Shown piece by piece: positions 36,502 to 44,959 of a DNA stretch of 64,000 nt. Both the position numbers and the translations under genes were made by a program. This DNA is from Oscillospiraceae bacterium. GTDB taxonomy: Bacteria > Bacillota > Clostridia > UBA1212. How positions within the stretch are numbered: the stretch's first letter is position 1; each line of letters starts with the position of its first letter. Location of the stretch: positions 1 to 64,000 of the forward strand of contig SVJA01000006.1 in assembly GCA_015069195.1 (NCBI GenBank). The letters run 5' to 3'. The notes beneath the pieces are model-generated. The model was not told the DNA's origin. It saw only the letters and a program-made list of their open reading frames with translations, and did not search any database.

Positions 36502-36555
36502 TTGACATAAAATAATTTTATACTGTATACTTTTTCTATTGAGAGAGTATACAGT
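36502..36555 (+). promoter_or_regulatory. Promoter with inverted repeat overlapping the -10 box, ahead of citrate synthase
   Basis: TTGACA (36502-36507) and TATACT (36526-36531) are 18 nt apart. A perfect 10-bp inverted repeat (36522-36531 with 36546-36555) covers the -10 box and is followed by a T-run. It can act as a terminator for trkAH read-through, as an operator for the citrate synthase promoter, or both. Confidence 0.5.
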
Positions 36556-36581
36556 TTTTTTATCAGAAAGAGAGCTTTATA

Positions 36582-37955
36582 ATGAATACTACAAAAAACA
36601 AAGCTGACAGAAAATCTTACTCCGAAAGACTTGCGGCTATCACAAGATATGCGGAGAAAAAAAGAGAGTTGTGCGATACTAATGATCGTATTTCGATCGA
36701 ACTTTATAAGGAATACGGTGTTAAGCGCGGCTTGCGTGACGAGAACGGCGAAGGTGTATTGACAGGTCTTACAAATATTTCAAAGATTATTTCATTCAAA
36801 AAAGTTGACGGTGTGAAAACCCCTTGCAAAGGCGAGCTTTGGTACAGAGGTTATGATGTGAAGACGCTTATCGGAGCTCTCGGCGAGAATGAGTTTGGCT
36901 TTGAAAAGATAGCATATCTTCTTTTGTTCGGTCAGATGCCGAATAAAACCGAGCTGAATGAGTTTAAAAAATTGATCGGACAGAGCAGAAGTCTTCCTAC
37001 AAACTTTACTCGTGACGTCATTATGAAAGCCCCGACTGCCGATATTATGAATACTATGACAAGAAGTATTCTGACGTTGTCTTCTTATGATACCGAGTAT
37101 AATACCGGAGACATAAGGACAAATCTCAGACGCTGTATACAGCTCATAAGTATTTTTCCTTTGCTTGCCGCGTATTCGTATCATGCATACAATCATTATG
37201 AAAATGATGAGAGTATGTACATTCACCGTCCGGATCCGAATCTTTCGACAGCAGAAAATCTTCTTATGCTTCTTCGTCCGGATAAAAAGTACACTCCTAT
37301 CGAGGCAAAGGTTCTGGATACCGCGCTTATTTTGCACATGGAACACGGCGGCGGTAATAACTCTACGTTTACCACTCGTGTTGTGACTTCATCGGGTTCC
37401 GATACATATTCTACTGTCGCTGCTGCTATGTCATCACTCAAAGGTCCGAAACACGGTGGCGCGAATATTAAAGTAGTTGAAATGATGCAAGACATCAAGG
37501 CAAATATAAAGAATGTAGAAGACAAGGACGAAATCGAAGCATATCTTACAAGGATTGTAGACAAGGAAGCTTTTGATAAGAAAGGTCTTATTTACGGTAT
37601 GGGTCATGCGGTGTATTCACTTTCCGATCCGCGTGAAGAAGTTTTCAAAAAATACGTCGAACAACTTGCTATCGAAAAGCACCGTGAGAAGGATTTGCTT
37701 CTTTATAATTCCATTGAAGAACTTGCACCGAAGGTCATTGCTGCCAAAAGACGAATCTACAAGGGTGTAAGCCCGAATGTGGACTTTTACAGCGGTTTTG
37801 TATACGAGATGCTTGATATTCCTTTAGAGCTTTATACGGCCATTTTTGCGATTGCAAGGATAGTCGGTTGGAGTGCTCACCACATAGAAGAACTCGTAAC
37901 AACCGATAAGATTATAAGACCTGCTTATATGAGCATTATGGAAAAACAGGAATGA
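36582..37955 (+). CDS. gltA: Citrate synthase
   Basis: The 457-residue enzyme has an N-terminal extension (1-60), then ELWYRGYDV, HMEHGGGNNSTF (a catalytic His region, about 252-263), GPKHGGANIKV (about 287-297, catalytic His) and the aspartate-containing end section. GMGHAVYSLSDPR (about 339-351) contains the citrate-binding segment. The length and extension fit the anaerobic/clostridial type. It condenses acetyl-CoA and oxaloacetate, here likely serving glutamate synthesis. It stands alone, with its own promoter and a cluster of hairpins downstream. Confidence 0.93.
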   Translation: MNTTKNKADRKSYSERLAAITRYAEKKRELCDTNDRISIELYKEYGVKRGLRDENGEGVLTGLTNISKIISFKKVDGVKTPCKGELWYRGYDVKTLIGALGENEFGFEKIAYLLLFGQMPNKTELNEFKKLIGQSRSLPTNFTRDVIMKAPTADIMNTMTRSILTLSSYDTEYNTGDIRTNLRRCIQLISIFPLLAAYSYHAYNHYENDESMYIHRPDPNLSTAENLLMLLRPDKKYTPIEAKVLDTALILHMEHGGGNNSTFTTRVVTSSGSDTYSTVAAAMSSLKGPKHGGANIKVVEMMQDIKANIKNVEDKDEIEAYLTRIVDKEAFDKKGLIYGMGHAVYSLSDPREEVFKKYVEQLAIEKHREKDLLLYNSIEELAPKVIAAKRRIYKGVSPNVDFYSGFVYEMLDIPLELYTAIFAIARIVGWSAHHIEELVTTDKIIRPAYMSIMEKQE

Positions 37956-37993
37956 TTATCTGAGACGGATTTTGAAAAATTTGCGAAACGGTA

Positions 37994-38139
37994 AAAATAT
38001 TTCCTCGGAAATATTTTGGGGCAAACGCCACCAACGGCATAGCGGTTGGTGGCGTTATTTGATTATATACAGAGAGCCTCGTGGCGATGCCACGAGGCTC
38101 TCTGTATATTGCCCGGTCGCCGCTCCGGCGACCGGGCAA
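37994..38139. repeat. Cluster of four successive perfect hairpins between convergent genes
   Basis: Four stem-loops follow each other: 37994-38004/38007-38017 (11 bp, 2-nt loop), 38024-38035/38045-38056 (12 bp), 38065-38085/38089-38109 (21 bp, 3-nt loop) and 38109-38121/38127-38139 (13 bp). All stems are perfect and their sequences differ. They fill the gap between citrate synthase and the minus-strand membrane-protein gene. They may be stacked bidirectional terminators. Confidence 0.7.
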
Positions 38140-38151
38140 ATTCTGAATAAA

Positions 38152-38880
38152 TCAACTATTTATAAAATAATCTGCTATAAGACAAGCACCATAAGCAATC
38201 GGTTGGTGACCAAGATACACAAGTAATGAATTTCTGCCGAGCCACGAAAAAGTCTTTACGATAAAATTATCATGCGGAAAATCAGGAAGCAAAGAAGTTC
38301 TGTTTTTGTAAAGTGTTCTGCCGAGACAAACACCGATCATATAGAATCCTAAATTCGGAAAGATCGGGAAGAAATCACCTGCAACAAAATATGGAGTTGT
38401 CAGACCGAGGCAAAATAAATATTCATTTGATACCGTGAATGTTTCAAACCAGAATCCCATACCGATGATGATAGCACCGAGTATAAATAAAACGGGTGTC
38501 GGCAATTTGCGATACAACGGATAAGTAAGCATACAGAATGCCATAAGGTGAAGTATACCGAAGAAAATGTAGTTATAGGGATCTCCGATAATAAGAGTGG
38601 CAACCGTAACGATAAGAGCTGCCCCCAAAACTATCAATCCTCGTTTCATATGTTTTGTACCTAATGTGATACAAATGCCGGATATAAAAATAAAAAGTAT
38701 ACCGCCGTATTCCTGTATGAAATGATACCATGCCGGCCAATCATTAAGGTCGACAAAGCCAAACATATCAAGATCAAACATCACATGGATGAAAACAACA
38801 CATACGATGAAAAGTCCCCGAAAGGCATCAAGCTCCCATATACGGTTTTTTGTGAAATTTTTGTCAGCGGAATCCTTCAT
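38152..38880 (-). CDS. DUF1624 / HGSNAT-type acyltransferase-like membrane protein
   Basis: The 242-residue protein has about seven membrane helices. It begins with RIWELDAFRGLFIVCVVFIH (13-32), the signature of the heparan-alpha-glucosaminide N-acetyltransferase catalytic family, including the candidate catalytic His32. It ends with FPIFPNLGFYMIGVCLGR and LVYLGHQP. In bacteria such proteins may transfer acyl groups to sugars across the membrane; the substrate is not evident. ATG 38880 is preceded by GGAG. The gene stands alone on the minus strand. Confidence 0.8.
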   Translation of the reverse strand: MKDSADKNFTKNRIWELDAFRGLFIVCVVFIHVMFDLDMFGFVDLNDWPAWYHFIQEYGGILFIFISGICITLGTKHMKRGLIVLGAALIVTVATLIIGDPYNYIFFGILHLMAFCMLTYPLYRKLPTPVLFILGAIIIGMGFWFETFTVSNEYLFCLGLTTPYFVAGDFFPIFPNLGFYMIGVCLGRTLYKNRTSLLPDFPHDNFIVKTFSWLGRNSLLVYLGHQPIAYGACLIADYFINS

Positions 38881-39065
38881 AAAATCTCCTGAATGATTTA
38901 TAATAGAGGCACATTATAACACTTAAATTATGAAAATTCTACATGAAACCTCTGGACAAAATCTATTATGCTTGCTGTAAAATTTATGTAAAATAAAACA
39001 TAAAATATACCTCAAAATGTTATGATGAAAAAAACATAAAATTTTACGGAAGGAGGGGTTGAAAA

Positions 39066-39371
39066 ATGGGAGTAATGTGTTATACTCAATCACAGAGAGA
39101 GGTGATTGTGATGCCGAAAATAAAACCTATTTCGGACTTGAGAAACTATTCTGAAGTTTTAAATGATGTTGCAGTCGGAAGCCCTGTGTTTCTGACCAAA
39201 AATGGACGCGGAAAATATGCGATAATAGATATAGATGAGTACGAAAGAATACAAGCTAAAATGACGTTGCTCGATGAGCTGTTAAAAGGTAAAACTTCAG
39301 GTGAGGAGAGAGGCTGGATACCGTCAGAGGATATCCGTCGTGAATTTATGGTTTGTGAGCCGCATGATTGA
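39066..39371 (+). CDS. Phd/YefM-family antitoxin
   Basis: This 101-residue protein carries the Phd/YefM core IKPISDLRNYSEVLNDV followed by GSPVFLTKNGRGKYAIIDIDEYER. The N-terminal part binds DNA as a dimer and the C-terminal tail wraps the toxin. AGGAGGGG gives the strongest support for ATG 39066; however, family members usually begin like MPKIKPISDL, which corresponds to ATG 39111 (86 residues, weaker AGAGAGGTG). An IR with arms near 38977-38989 and 39034-39047 lies upstream and may be its operator. It overlaps the toxin gene by 8 nt. Confidence 0.88.
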   Translation: MGVMCYTQSQREVIVMPKIKPISDLRNYSEVLNDVAVGSPVFLTKNGRGKYAIIDIDEYERIQAKMTLLDELLKGKTSGEERGWIPSEDIRREFMVCEPHD

Positions 39372-39672
39372 AATTTTTTATTCCGGTGAGGCACGCAAAG
39401 ACTTGCGGAGTATACTGGATTATATTCATTTTGATTTAGGCAATCCGAAAGCTGCCAGGGGCACACTAAATAAGATAGTAAAAGATATAGAAAAGTTGTC
39501 ATACTTTCCGCTTTCGGGTGCAAGTCTTGATGCGGTGACCGATTTTGAATCGGACTTCAGATATATAGCGACCTGTAACTACTTGGTATTTTATCGTCTT
39601 GACGAAAACAAAATACATATCGACCGTATTATAAGCGGTAAGAGGGATTATATACGTGTATTGTTCGGTTAA
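39364..39672 (+). CDS. RelE/ParE-superfamily toxin
   Basis: The 102-residue protein has ParE features: FYSGEARKDLRSILDYIHFDLGNPKAA at the N-terminus, FPLSG in the middle, and YLVFYRLDENKIHIDRIISGKRDY near the end. ParE toxins inhibit DNA gyrase, while RelE relatives cut mRNA; the GNPKAA region favours ParE. The frame extends upstream to 39301, but ATG 39364 overlaps the antitoxin stop in ATGATTGA and gives the family length. A strong terminator follows directly. Confidence 0.85.
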   Translation: MIEIFYSGEARKDLRSILDYIHFDLGNPKAARGTLNKIVKDIEKLSYFPLSGASLDAVTDFESDFRYIATCNYLVFYRLDENKIHIDRIISGKRDYIRVLFG

Positions 39673-39676
39673 AGAG

Positions 39677-39722
39677 CAGACGGCGATGAGTTCAAAAGTT
39701 AAACTCATCGCCGTCTGTTTTT
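39677..39722 (+). terminator. Terminator of the Phd/ParE operon
   Basis: A perfect 16-bp stem (39677-39692 with 39702-39717) with a 9-nt loop is followed by TTTTTC. It lies five bases after the toxin stop codon. Confidence 0.85.
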
Positions 39723-39841
39723 CTGTCTTAATATAAAAATATCGATTGATTAAAAATCGTGGACTATCTATTTTGTTCTGTTGATATGAACTGTTTTAAC
39801 CCAGAATCAAAAAAATTTGCCCAAAGTGCAACGCATACTGT

Positions 39842-39980
39842 CTATCCTGGCACAAAAGTCGTTCAAATCCTTTTTAGCAAAGCTAAACCGTAATAACTTC
39901 GCACTATCCTAAAAAAACACGACCAAATCCTTTTTAGCGTAGCTAAACCAGGATTTTGTCGTGTTTTTTTTTAGGATAGT
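39842..39980 (-). repeat. Two copies of a 48-bp palindromic repeat, the second inside a 78-nt terminator hairpin
   Basis: A direct repeat of about 48 bp occurs at 39842-39889 and 39905-39952. Each copy contains AAATCCTTTTTAGC, a short apex, then GCTAAACC: an imperfect palindrome. The second is enclosed by further arms (39903-39923 with 39958-39980), giving a 78-nt hairpin with long A and T runs that terminates the minus-strand exporter operon. The core matches the repeats at 59.3-60.5 kb. Confidence 0.7.
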
Positions 39981-41899
39981 TCAAAAGCTCCCGTATAGAG
40001 CTGGTAATACGTTCCTTTTTCTGCTATCAGTTGTTCGTGGTCGCCTCGCTCGATTATGTGACCGTGATCCATTACCATAATGACATCTGAGTTCTTAATG
40101 GTGGAAAGTCTGTGTGCTATGACAAAGACTGTGCGGCCTTCCATAAGTTTGTCCATACCACGCTGTACGATTGCTTCGGTTCTGGTATCGATAGAGGATG
40201 TTGCCTCATCGAGAATCATTGCCGGCGGGTCTGATACAGCGGCCCTGGCTATGGCTATGAGCTGACGCTGACCTTGAGAAAGGTTTGCACCGTTGTTGGT
40301 GAGTTCTGTCTGATAACCTTGGGGCAGGCGAGTGATGAAGTCGTGTGCTCCTGCGAGTTTTGCCGCTTCGATACATTCATCGTCGGTGGCTTTTAGTCTG
40401 CCGTAGCGGATGTTATCCATTACCGTGCCGGTGAAAAGGTTTGTTTCCTGAAGAACTATGCCGAGTGCTCTGCGGAGTTCAGCTTTCTTTATTTTGTTTA
40501 TGTTAATACCGTCATAGCGAATCTTACCGTCTTGGATATCGTAGAAACGGTTGAGCAGGTTTGTGATAGTGGTTTTACCTGCGCCGGTAGCACCTACGAA
40601 TGCAACTTTCTGACCGGGTTCTGCAAAAAGCGAAATGTCGTAAAGAATTTGTTTATCGTCTTTGTAGCCGAAGTCAACGTTTGTGAGACGAACGTCTCCT
40701 TTGAGTTCGGTGTAGGTGAGGGTTCCGTCTTTGTGAGGATGTTTCCAAGCCCAATGTCCTGTGCGGACGGGTGTTTCGGTGATCGTGCCGTCTTCTGCGA
40801 TTTCTGCACGTACAAGTGTAACATAACCATCGTCTTCTTCGGGTGCCTGATCCATAAGATCAAATATTCTGGAAGCACCTGCCATACCCATAACGATGCT
40901 GTTTATCTGCTGTGAGAGCTGGTTTACGTTACTTGAAAACTGCTTTGACATATTGAGGAACGGAACGACCATGGCGATACCGAAGGGGAGACCCGAAAAA
41001 CCGATATTTTGGAATCCGTATGCACTTGAAAGCCAGATGAAAAGACCGCCTGCGATGGCAACCAGAACGTAAGTTATGTTACCGATATTCATGATGACAG
41101 GGCCGAGAAGGTTTGCAAAAGCGTGTGCTTTGGTGGCGTTTACACGGAGTTCTTCATTCAATTTTTCAAATGAATCTTCTGCTTCTTTTTCGTGGCAGAA
41201 AACATTGATAACTTTCTGACCGTTCATCATTTCCTGAACAAATCCTTCTGCTTTACCGATGGACTTTTGTTGTGCGATAAAGTACTTTGAAGAGTTTGAA
41301 CCGGCAATCTTTGAAACGATAAGCATTGCGATGATACCGAGAATCAAAATCAAGGTCATCCAGACGCTGTAATAGAGCATTATGATGAACACGCTGATAA
41401 CCACGGTGCCTGCACGGACAATCGCCGGAATGGCCTGTGAAACGAGCTCTCTTAAGGTATCAATGTCATTTGTATAGTGGCTCATTATGTCGCCGTGTTT
41501 GTTTGTGTCAAAGTATCTGATAGGAAGATACTGCATCTTGTCAAACATTATCTTTCTCATCTTATAAAGATAACCTTGCGTGATATATGCCATAAGCTGA
41601 GTGTATACAGTAGTGGCAATAAGAGCAAAAGTGTAAATGCCTATCAGTATCCAGGTGAGTTTAAAAACATCTGCGCTGATAAGTTTCCAGGCAGCCACTC
41701 CGGTACCGGTTTTTACCGCGTCTTCTATAAGGGTGATGAATTTACCTATAAATATGGACGGAATAGATGCAGAAAGAGCTGAAATGAGTATGCAGACGAT
41801 TGTGAGAGGCATCATAACGGGGTAGGCTCCGAAAACTGATCTGAGAACTCTTCCGAGGACACCTTTTTTAGGTTTGGGTCTTTTATTATTCTCCATCAT
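39971..41899 (-). CDS. ABC multidrug-type exporter, second half-transporter
   Basis: This 642-residue half-transporter has six membrane helices (about 40-330) and an ABC ATPase with Walker A GATGAGKTT, signature LSQGQRQL and Walker B PAMILDEATSSID. An insert of about 30 residues with little structure (around TLVRAEIAEDGTITETPV) sits between the two domains, as in many clostridial heterodimeric exporters of the YheH/BmrD type. A longer frame starts at 41983; GGAGG supports ATG 41899 (or 41896). The start overlaps the partner gene by 14 nt, so the two are coupled and probably form a heterodimer. Confidence 0.9.
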   Translation of the reverse strand: MMENNKRPKPKKGVLGRVLRSVFGAYPVMMPLTIVCILISALSASIPSIFIGKFITLIEDAVKTGTGVAAWKLISADVFKLTWILIGIYTFALIATTVYTQLMAYITQGYLYKMRKIMFDKMQYLPIRYFDTNKHGDIMSHYTNDIDTLRELVSQAIPAIVRAGTVVISVFIIMLYYSVWMTLILILGIIAMLIVSKIAGSNSSKYFIAQQKSIGKAEGFVQEMMNGQKVINVFCHEKEAEDSFEKLNEELRVNATKAHAFANLLGPVIMNIGNITYVLVAIAGGLFIWLSSAYGFQNIGFSGLPFGIAMVVPFLNMSKQFSSNVNQLSQQINSIVMGMAGASRIFDLMDQAPEEDDGYVTLVRAEIAEDGTITETPVRTGHWAWKHPHKDGTLTYTELKGDVRLTNVDFGYKDDKQILYDISLFAEPGQKVAFVGATGAGKTTITNLLNRFYDIQDGKIRYDGININKIKKAELRRALGIVLQETNLFTGTVMDNIRYGRLKATDDECIEAAKLAGAHDFITRLPQGYQTELTNNGANLSQGQRQLIAIARAAVSDPPAMILDEATSSIDTRTEAIVQRGMDKLMEGRTVFVIAHRLSTIKNSDVIMVMDHGHIIERGDHEQLIAEKGTYYQLYTGAFELS

Positions 41900-43643
41900 T
41901 TTCACCTCCGTGTACCTGTTGTTCATAAATCTCTTTGTAGATATCGCAACTTCCGAGAAGTTCGTCGTGAGTACCTGTTGCAATGATTATACCGTTATCC
42001 ATTACAATGATCATATCGGCATCCTGAACGGAAGCGACTCTCTGTGCGATAATGATTTTTGTTGTAGCCGGTATGAATTTTCTGAAACCTTCTCTGATGA
42101 GTGAGTCCGTCTTTGTGTCAACCGCAGACGTCGAGTCATCAAGGATAAGAATTTTAGGCTTTTTAAGCAATGCTCTTGCGATACAGAGACGCTGTTTCTG
42201 ACCGCCGGAAACATTTGTACCGCCTTGTTCGATAAAGGTGTCATATCCGTCGGGGAAACTCTGTACAAAGTCATGTGCACAAGCGAGTTTACATGCTTCG
42301 ATAATATCTTCGTCAGTGGCGTTTTTGTCACCCCAAAGAAGGTTTTCTTTTATTGTGCCTGAGAAAAGCAAATTTTTCTGTAAAACCATAGCTACGGATT
42401 GTCTTAACGTTTCGATGTCGTATTCTTTGACATTTTTACCGCCTACAGTGACGGAACCTGAAGAAACATCGTAGAGTCTCGGTATGAGCTGGACAAGAGA
42501 TGTCTTACCTGCACCGGTACCTCCAAGAATACCCACTGTCATACCTGAATCAATACGGAGATTGATGTTCTCAAGAGTGGGGCGATGTGCAGATTCGTTG
42601 TACTTAAATGAAACATTATCAAAAATGATAGAGCCGTCAGCGACCTCGGTGATAGCATTTTCAGGTGAAGACATAACCGGTTCTTCTTCTAAAACTTCAC
42701 ATATACGCTTTGCGGACTCTGCTGAAATCGTAATCATAACGTAAATCATGGAAAGCATCATGAGTGACATGAGCACCTGAACACCGTAAGTGATCATAGC
42801 GGAAATCTGACCTACGTCAATACTTGCGTCACGCACCGCATAAAGTGAACCGGCGGAAAGTACGAAAATCATAATGAAGTTCATACAAATATTCATAATA
42901 GGGTTATTGAGTGCAACAATACGGTCAGCTGTTGTAAAGTCTTTTCTGATTTCGACAGCCGCCTTGTCAAATTTCTCTTTTTCATATTCTTCTCTTGAGA
43001 ATCCTTTCACGACACGTGCGCCGCGGACATTTTCTTCTATGGACTCGTTGAGTTTGTCATACTTTTTGAAAACCTTGTGAAAAGCCGGCATAGCAAATCT
43101 GCTGACTGCAAAAAGGCCGCCTGCAAGGAACGGTATAACAAATACAAACGATATAGCAAGTTTTCCGCCCATCGCACAGGACATAATAACGGAAAAGAGT
43201 ATCATAAGAGGGCTTCTGACAGCCGTTCTGATAATCATCATATATGACATCTGTACAAAAGTAACATCGGTTGTAATTCTTGTAACGAGAGATGCCGAAG
43301 AAAATTTGTCGATGTTCTGGAAATTGTATGTCTGTATTTTGTGGAACATGTCCTTTCGCAGATTTTTTCCGAAACCGGATGCTGCCTTAGAAGACAGAAC
43401 CGCAGCGCTGCCTCCGCAAATGAGTGAGAGAACTGCCATCAAAACGAGTAGTGCACCTGTTTTTGTAACTTCTCCGACGAGATATGTATCGGCTCTTCCG
43501 GCATTATCACGTATCGTATTTACCAGGTCTGCCGTAATAAACGGTATGAATGATTCTACGATAGCCTCGCCAACCATAAAAAGCAATGTGAGAACCGATG
43601 CCTTTTTGTATTCGCGAATACTTTTAGCAAGTCGTTTTATCAT
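41886..43643 (-). CDS. ABC multidrug-type exporter, first half-transporter
   Basis: The 585-residue protein has six membrane helices (1-310) and an ATPase with Walker A GGTGAGKTS, signature VSGGQKQR, and Walker B ILILDDSTSAVD, where the catalytic Glu after Walker B is Asp. That Asp is the mark of the degenerate nucleotide site in heterodimeric exporters, so this is the BmrC/YheI-like partner. Substrates are probably lipophilic drugs or peptides. The last codons overlap the start of the partner gene. Confidence 0.9.
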   Translation of the reverse strand: MIKRLAKSIREYKKASVLTLLFMVGEAIVESFIPFITADLVNTIRDNAGRADTYLVGEVTKTGALLVLMAVLSLICGGSAAVLSSKAASGFGKNLRKDMFHKIQTYNFQNIDKFSSASLVTRITTDVTFVQMSYMMIIRTAVRSPLMILFSVIMSCAMGGKLAISFVFVIPFLAGGLFAVSRFAMPAFHKVFKKYDKLNESIEENVRGARVVKGFSREEYEKEKFDKAAVEIRKDFTTADRIVALNNPIMNICMNFIMIFVLSAGSLYAVRDASIDVGQISAMITYGVQVLMSLMMLSMIYVMITISAESAKRICEVLEEEPVMSSPENAITEVADGSIIFDNVSFKYNESAHRPTLENINLRIDSGMTVGILGGTGAGKTSLVQLIPRLYDVSSGSVTVGGKNVKEYDIETLRQSVAMVLQKNLLFSGTIKENLLWGDKNATDEDIIEACKLACAHDFVQSFPDGYDTFIEQGGTNVSGGQKQRLCIARALLKKPKILILDDSTSAVDTKTDSLIREGFRKFIPATTKIIIAQRVASVQDADMIIVMDNGIIIATGTHDELLGSCDIYKEIYEQQVHGGENDGE

Positions 43644-43787
43644 GGTAATTTCCTTTCTTAAATAGTATTTGTGTTTAAGACAAATATTATATAAAAATAT
43701 AACCTTTGAATTATACTTCTATAAGAATTTAATATCAAGGTTTGAAATGTTATAAATTTGTGAAAAAGAGCCTCACGGTTAAAAAAC

Positions 43788-43820
43788 AGAAATCGACTCT
43801 AATTCGATTTCTTGGTTTTT
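43788..43820 (+). terminator. Orphan terminator at the group II intron edge
   Basis: A 9-bp stem (43788-43796 with 43804-43812, 7-nt loop) is followed by TGGTTTTT. No plus-strand gene lies upstream, so the transcript it once ended is gone. Group IIC introns insert just after such terminators. Confidence 0.55.
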
Positions 43821-44491
43821 GTATGACGGGCATATCAATGCTCTGTGGTGAAAGTCCACCGAGGCGTAGTTACCGACGAACTCAAAAGCGACTTGCAAGT
43901 TTCACATCGTGAGGTGTGGGAGAGAAGAAGCAATAGCGAAATCGTAGCCTGACGGACAGAAACTCGGTACGAAGGCGTAATAGGCGGATAAGTTGGCAAG
44001 AGGCAATGAAGTCCAAAAGGTAACCGTAACCCTATTGCGTAAACCGAGCAGGTAGACGAGGAAAGAGTATTGGTTTATCCCGTGAGGTCTCATAGGCGGA
44101 GAAATCTGTAGTAACAACGAACTATGAGAAGTCAGCAGAGGTCATAGTACCGATTGGAAAAAAATCGGGAAGGACTGAACAATTCAAAGCGTCGAATTAA
44201 AATGTATGTTCTAAGCATAAGCCTGACAGAATGCGGTAGCAAGGCGTATCCTCGTGGAAGCATTACAACGTAAAGCAAAGATGACTTGGAAGCGGAAAGG
44301 AGAGGAGACGGAATATGTCAGAAATGCTCGAAAAGATACTGAGTGACGAAAATGTGAAGCATGCCGTTAAGAAAGTATGTGCCAATAACGGAGCAAGTGG
44401 AATAGATAAAGTTACAACCAAAGAACTTGAAGAATATATGAAAGAGAATTGGAGCAGTAGCCGACGGAAGAGAACAACTCCGAAGGTATAA
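43821..44491 (+). mobile_element. Truncated group II intron (5' RNA domains plus start of reverse transcriptase)
   Basis: From about 43821 the sequence has intron-RNA features: GTGGTGAAAGTCCACCGAGG in domain I, and AGAAGTCAGCAGAGGTCATA just before the ORF, a hallmark of bacterial group II introns. An intron-encoded reverse transcriptase starts at 44315 but ends after 58 codons. No domain V or VI is seen downstream, so the 3' part has been lost. The 5' boundary is estimated from the adjacent terminator. Confidence 0.75.
44315..44491 (+). pseudogene. ltrA: Group II intron reverse transcriptase, N-terminal fragment
   Basis: ATG 44315, preceded by GAGGAGACG, opens with MSEMLEKILSDENVKHAVKK, VCANNGASGIDKVTTKELEE and YMKENW: the RT-0 region of group II intron maturases (NxGAxGxDxxT). 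After residue 47 the sequence departs from the family and stops at 44491. About 350-400 residues, with the whole polymerase active site (YADD) and the maturase domain, are missing. It cannot be functional. Confidence 0.75.
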
Positions 44492-44760
44492 CATAAAATC
44501 AAATAGTTATATTAAAATCTGCTTGGGATTCCGGAGTCCAAATGAAGTTCTAAGTGATTATTTAGCAGTTATGATTTAATTATAATGGATTGCCCGAAGT
44601 ATCGGTCAATCCGTACGAAACATTATTGAAACGAGTATTGTCAAGGTCGGTAGTATTTTCTGACGAAAATCTCCACCTAAACCTTGACAAGTCGAGTTAT
44701 GAGAAAAGTGTCCAAGATCATTGACGACTATAGAGAACTTGCCTTATAAACGCATTTTTT
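44492..44760. other. Intergenic debris, no gene seen
   Basis: No open frame with a ribosome binding site is present. One inverted repeat with arms TTGTCAAGGT (about 44638-44647) and ACCTTGACAA (44681-44690) stands out and may be a remnant of another inserted element. Confidence 0.35.
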
Positions 44761-44764
44761 GTTG

Positions 44765-44793
44765 TTGCTTTAAAAGGTTGTTTGATATATAAT
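44765..44793 (+). promoter_or_regulatory. Promoter of the giant secreted protein gene
   Basis: TTGCTT (44765-44770) and TATAAT (44788-44793) are 17 nt apart. This leaves a leader of about 160 nt before the start codon. Confidence 0.6.
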
Positions 44794-44837
44794 GATAATG
44801 AATAAAATTGGGATATAAGGAGTAGTTTGCCTTTTGG

Positions 44838-44899
44838 CATTTGCCCGGATTGTCATCGGAATGTTTTTTTGAATGGCAGGGCAGGTGATTCCGATTTTT
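44838..44899 (+). promoter_or_regulatory. Candidate attenuator in the leader of the giant gene
   Basis: ATCGGAAT (44855-44862) pairs with ATTCCGAT (44888-44895), followed by a T-run, which would make a terminator with a 25-nt loop. An alternative pairing of TTTGCCC (about 44840-44846) with GGGCAGG (about 44879-44885) would open it. The fold matches no riboswitch class I know. Confidence 0.35.
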
Positions 44900-44959
44900 A
44901 GATATAGATAGTGTATACAATTATTCTTCAGTTAAATTTTAAGAAAGGTGATTTTAATT

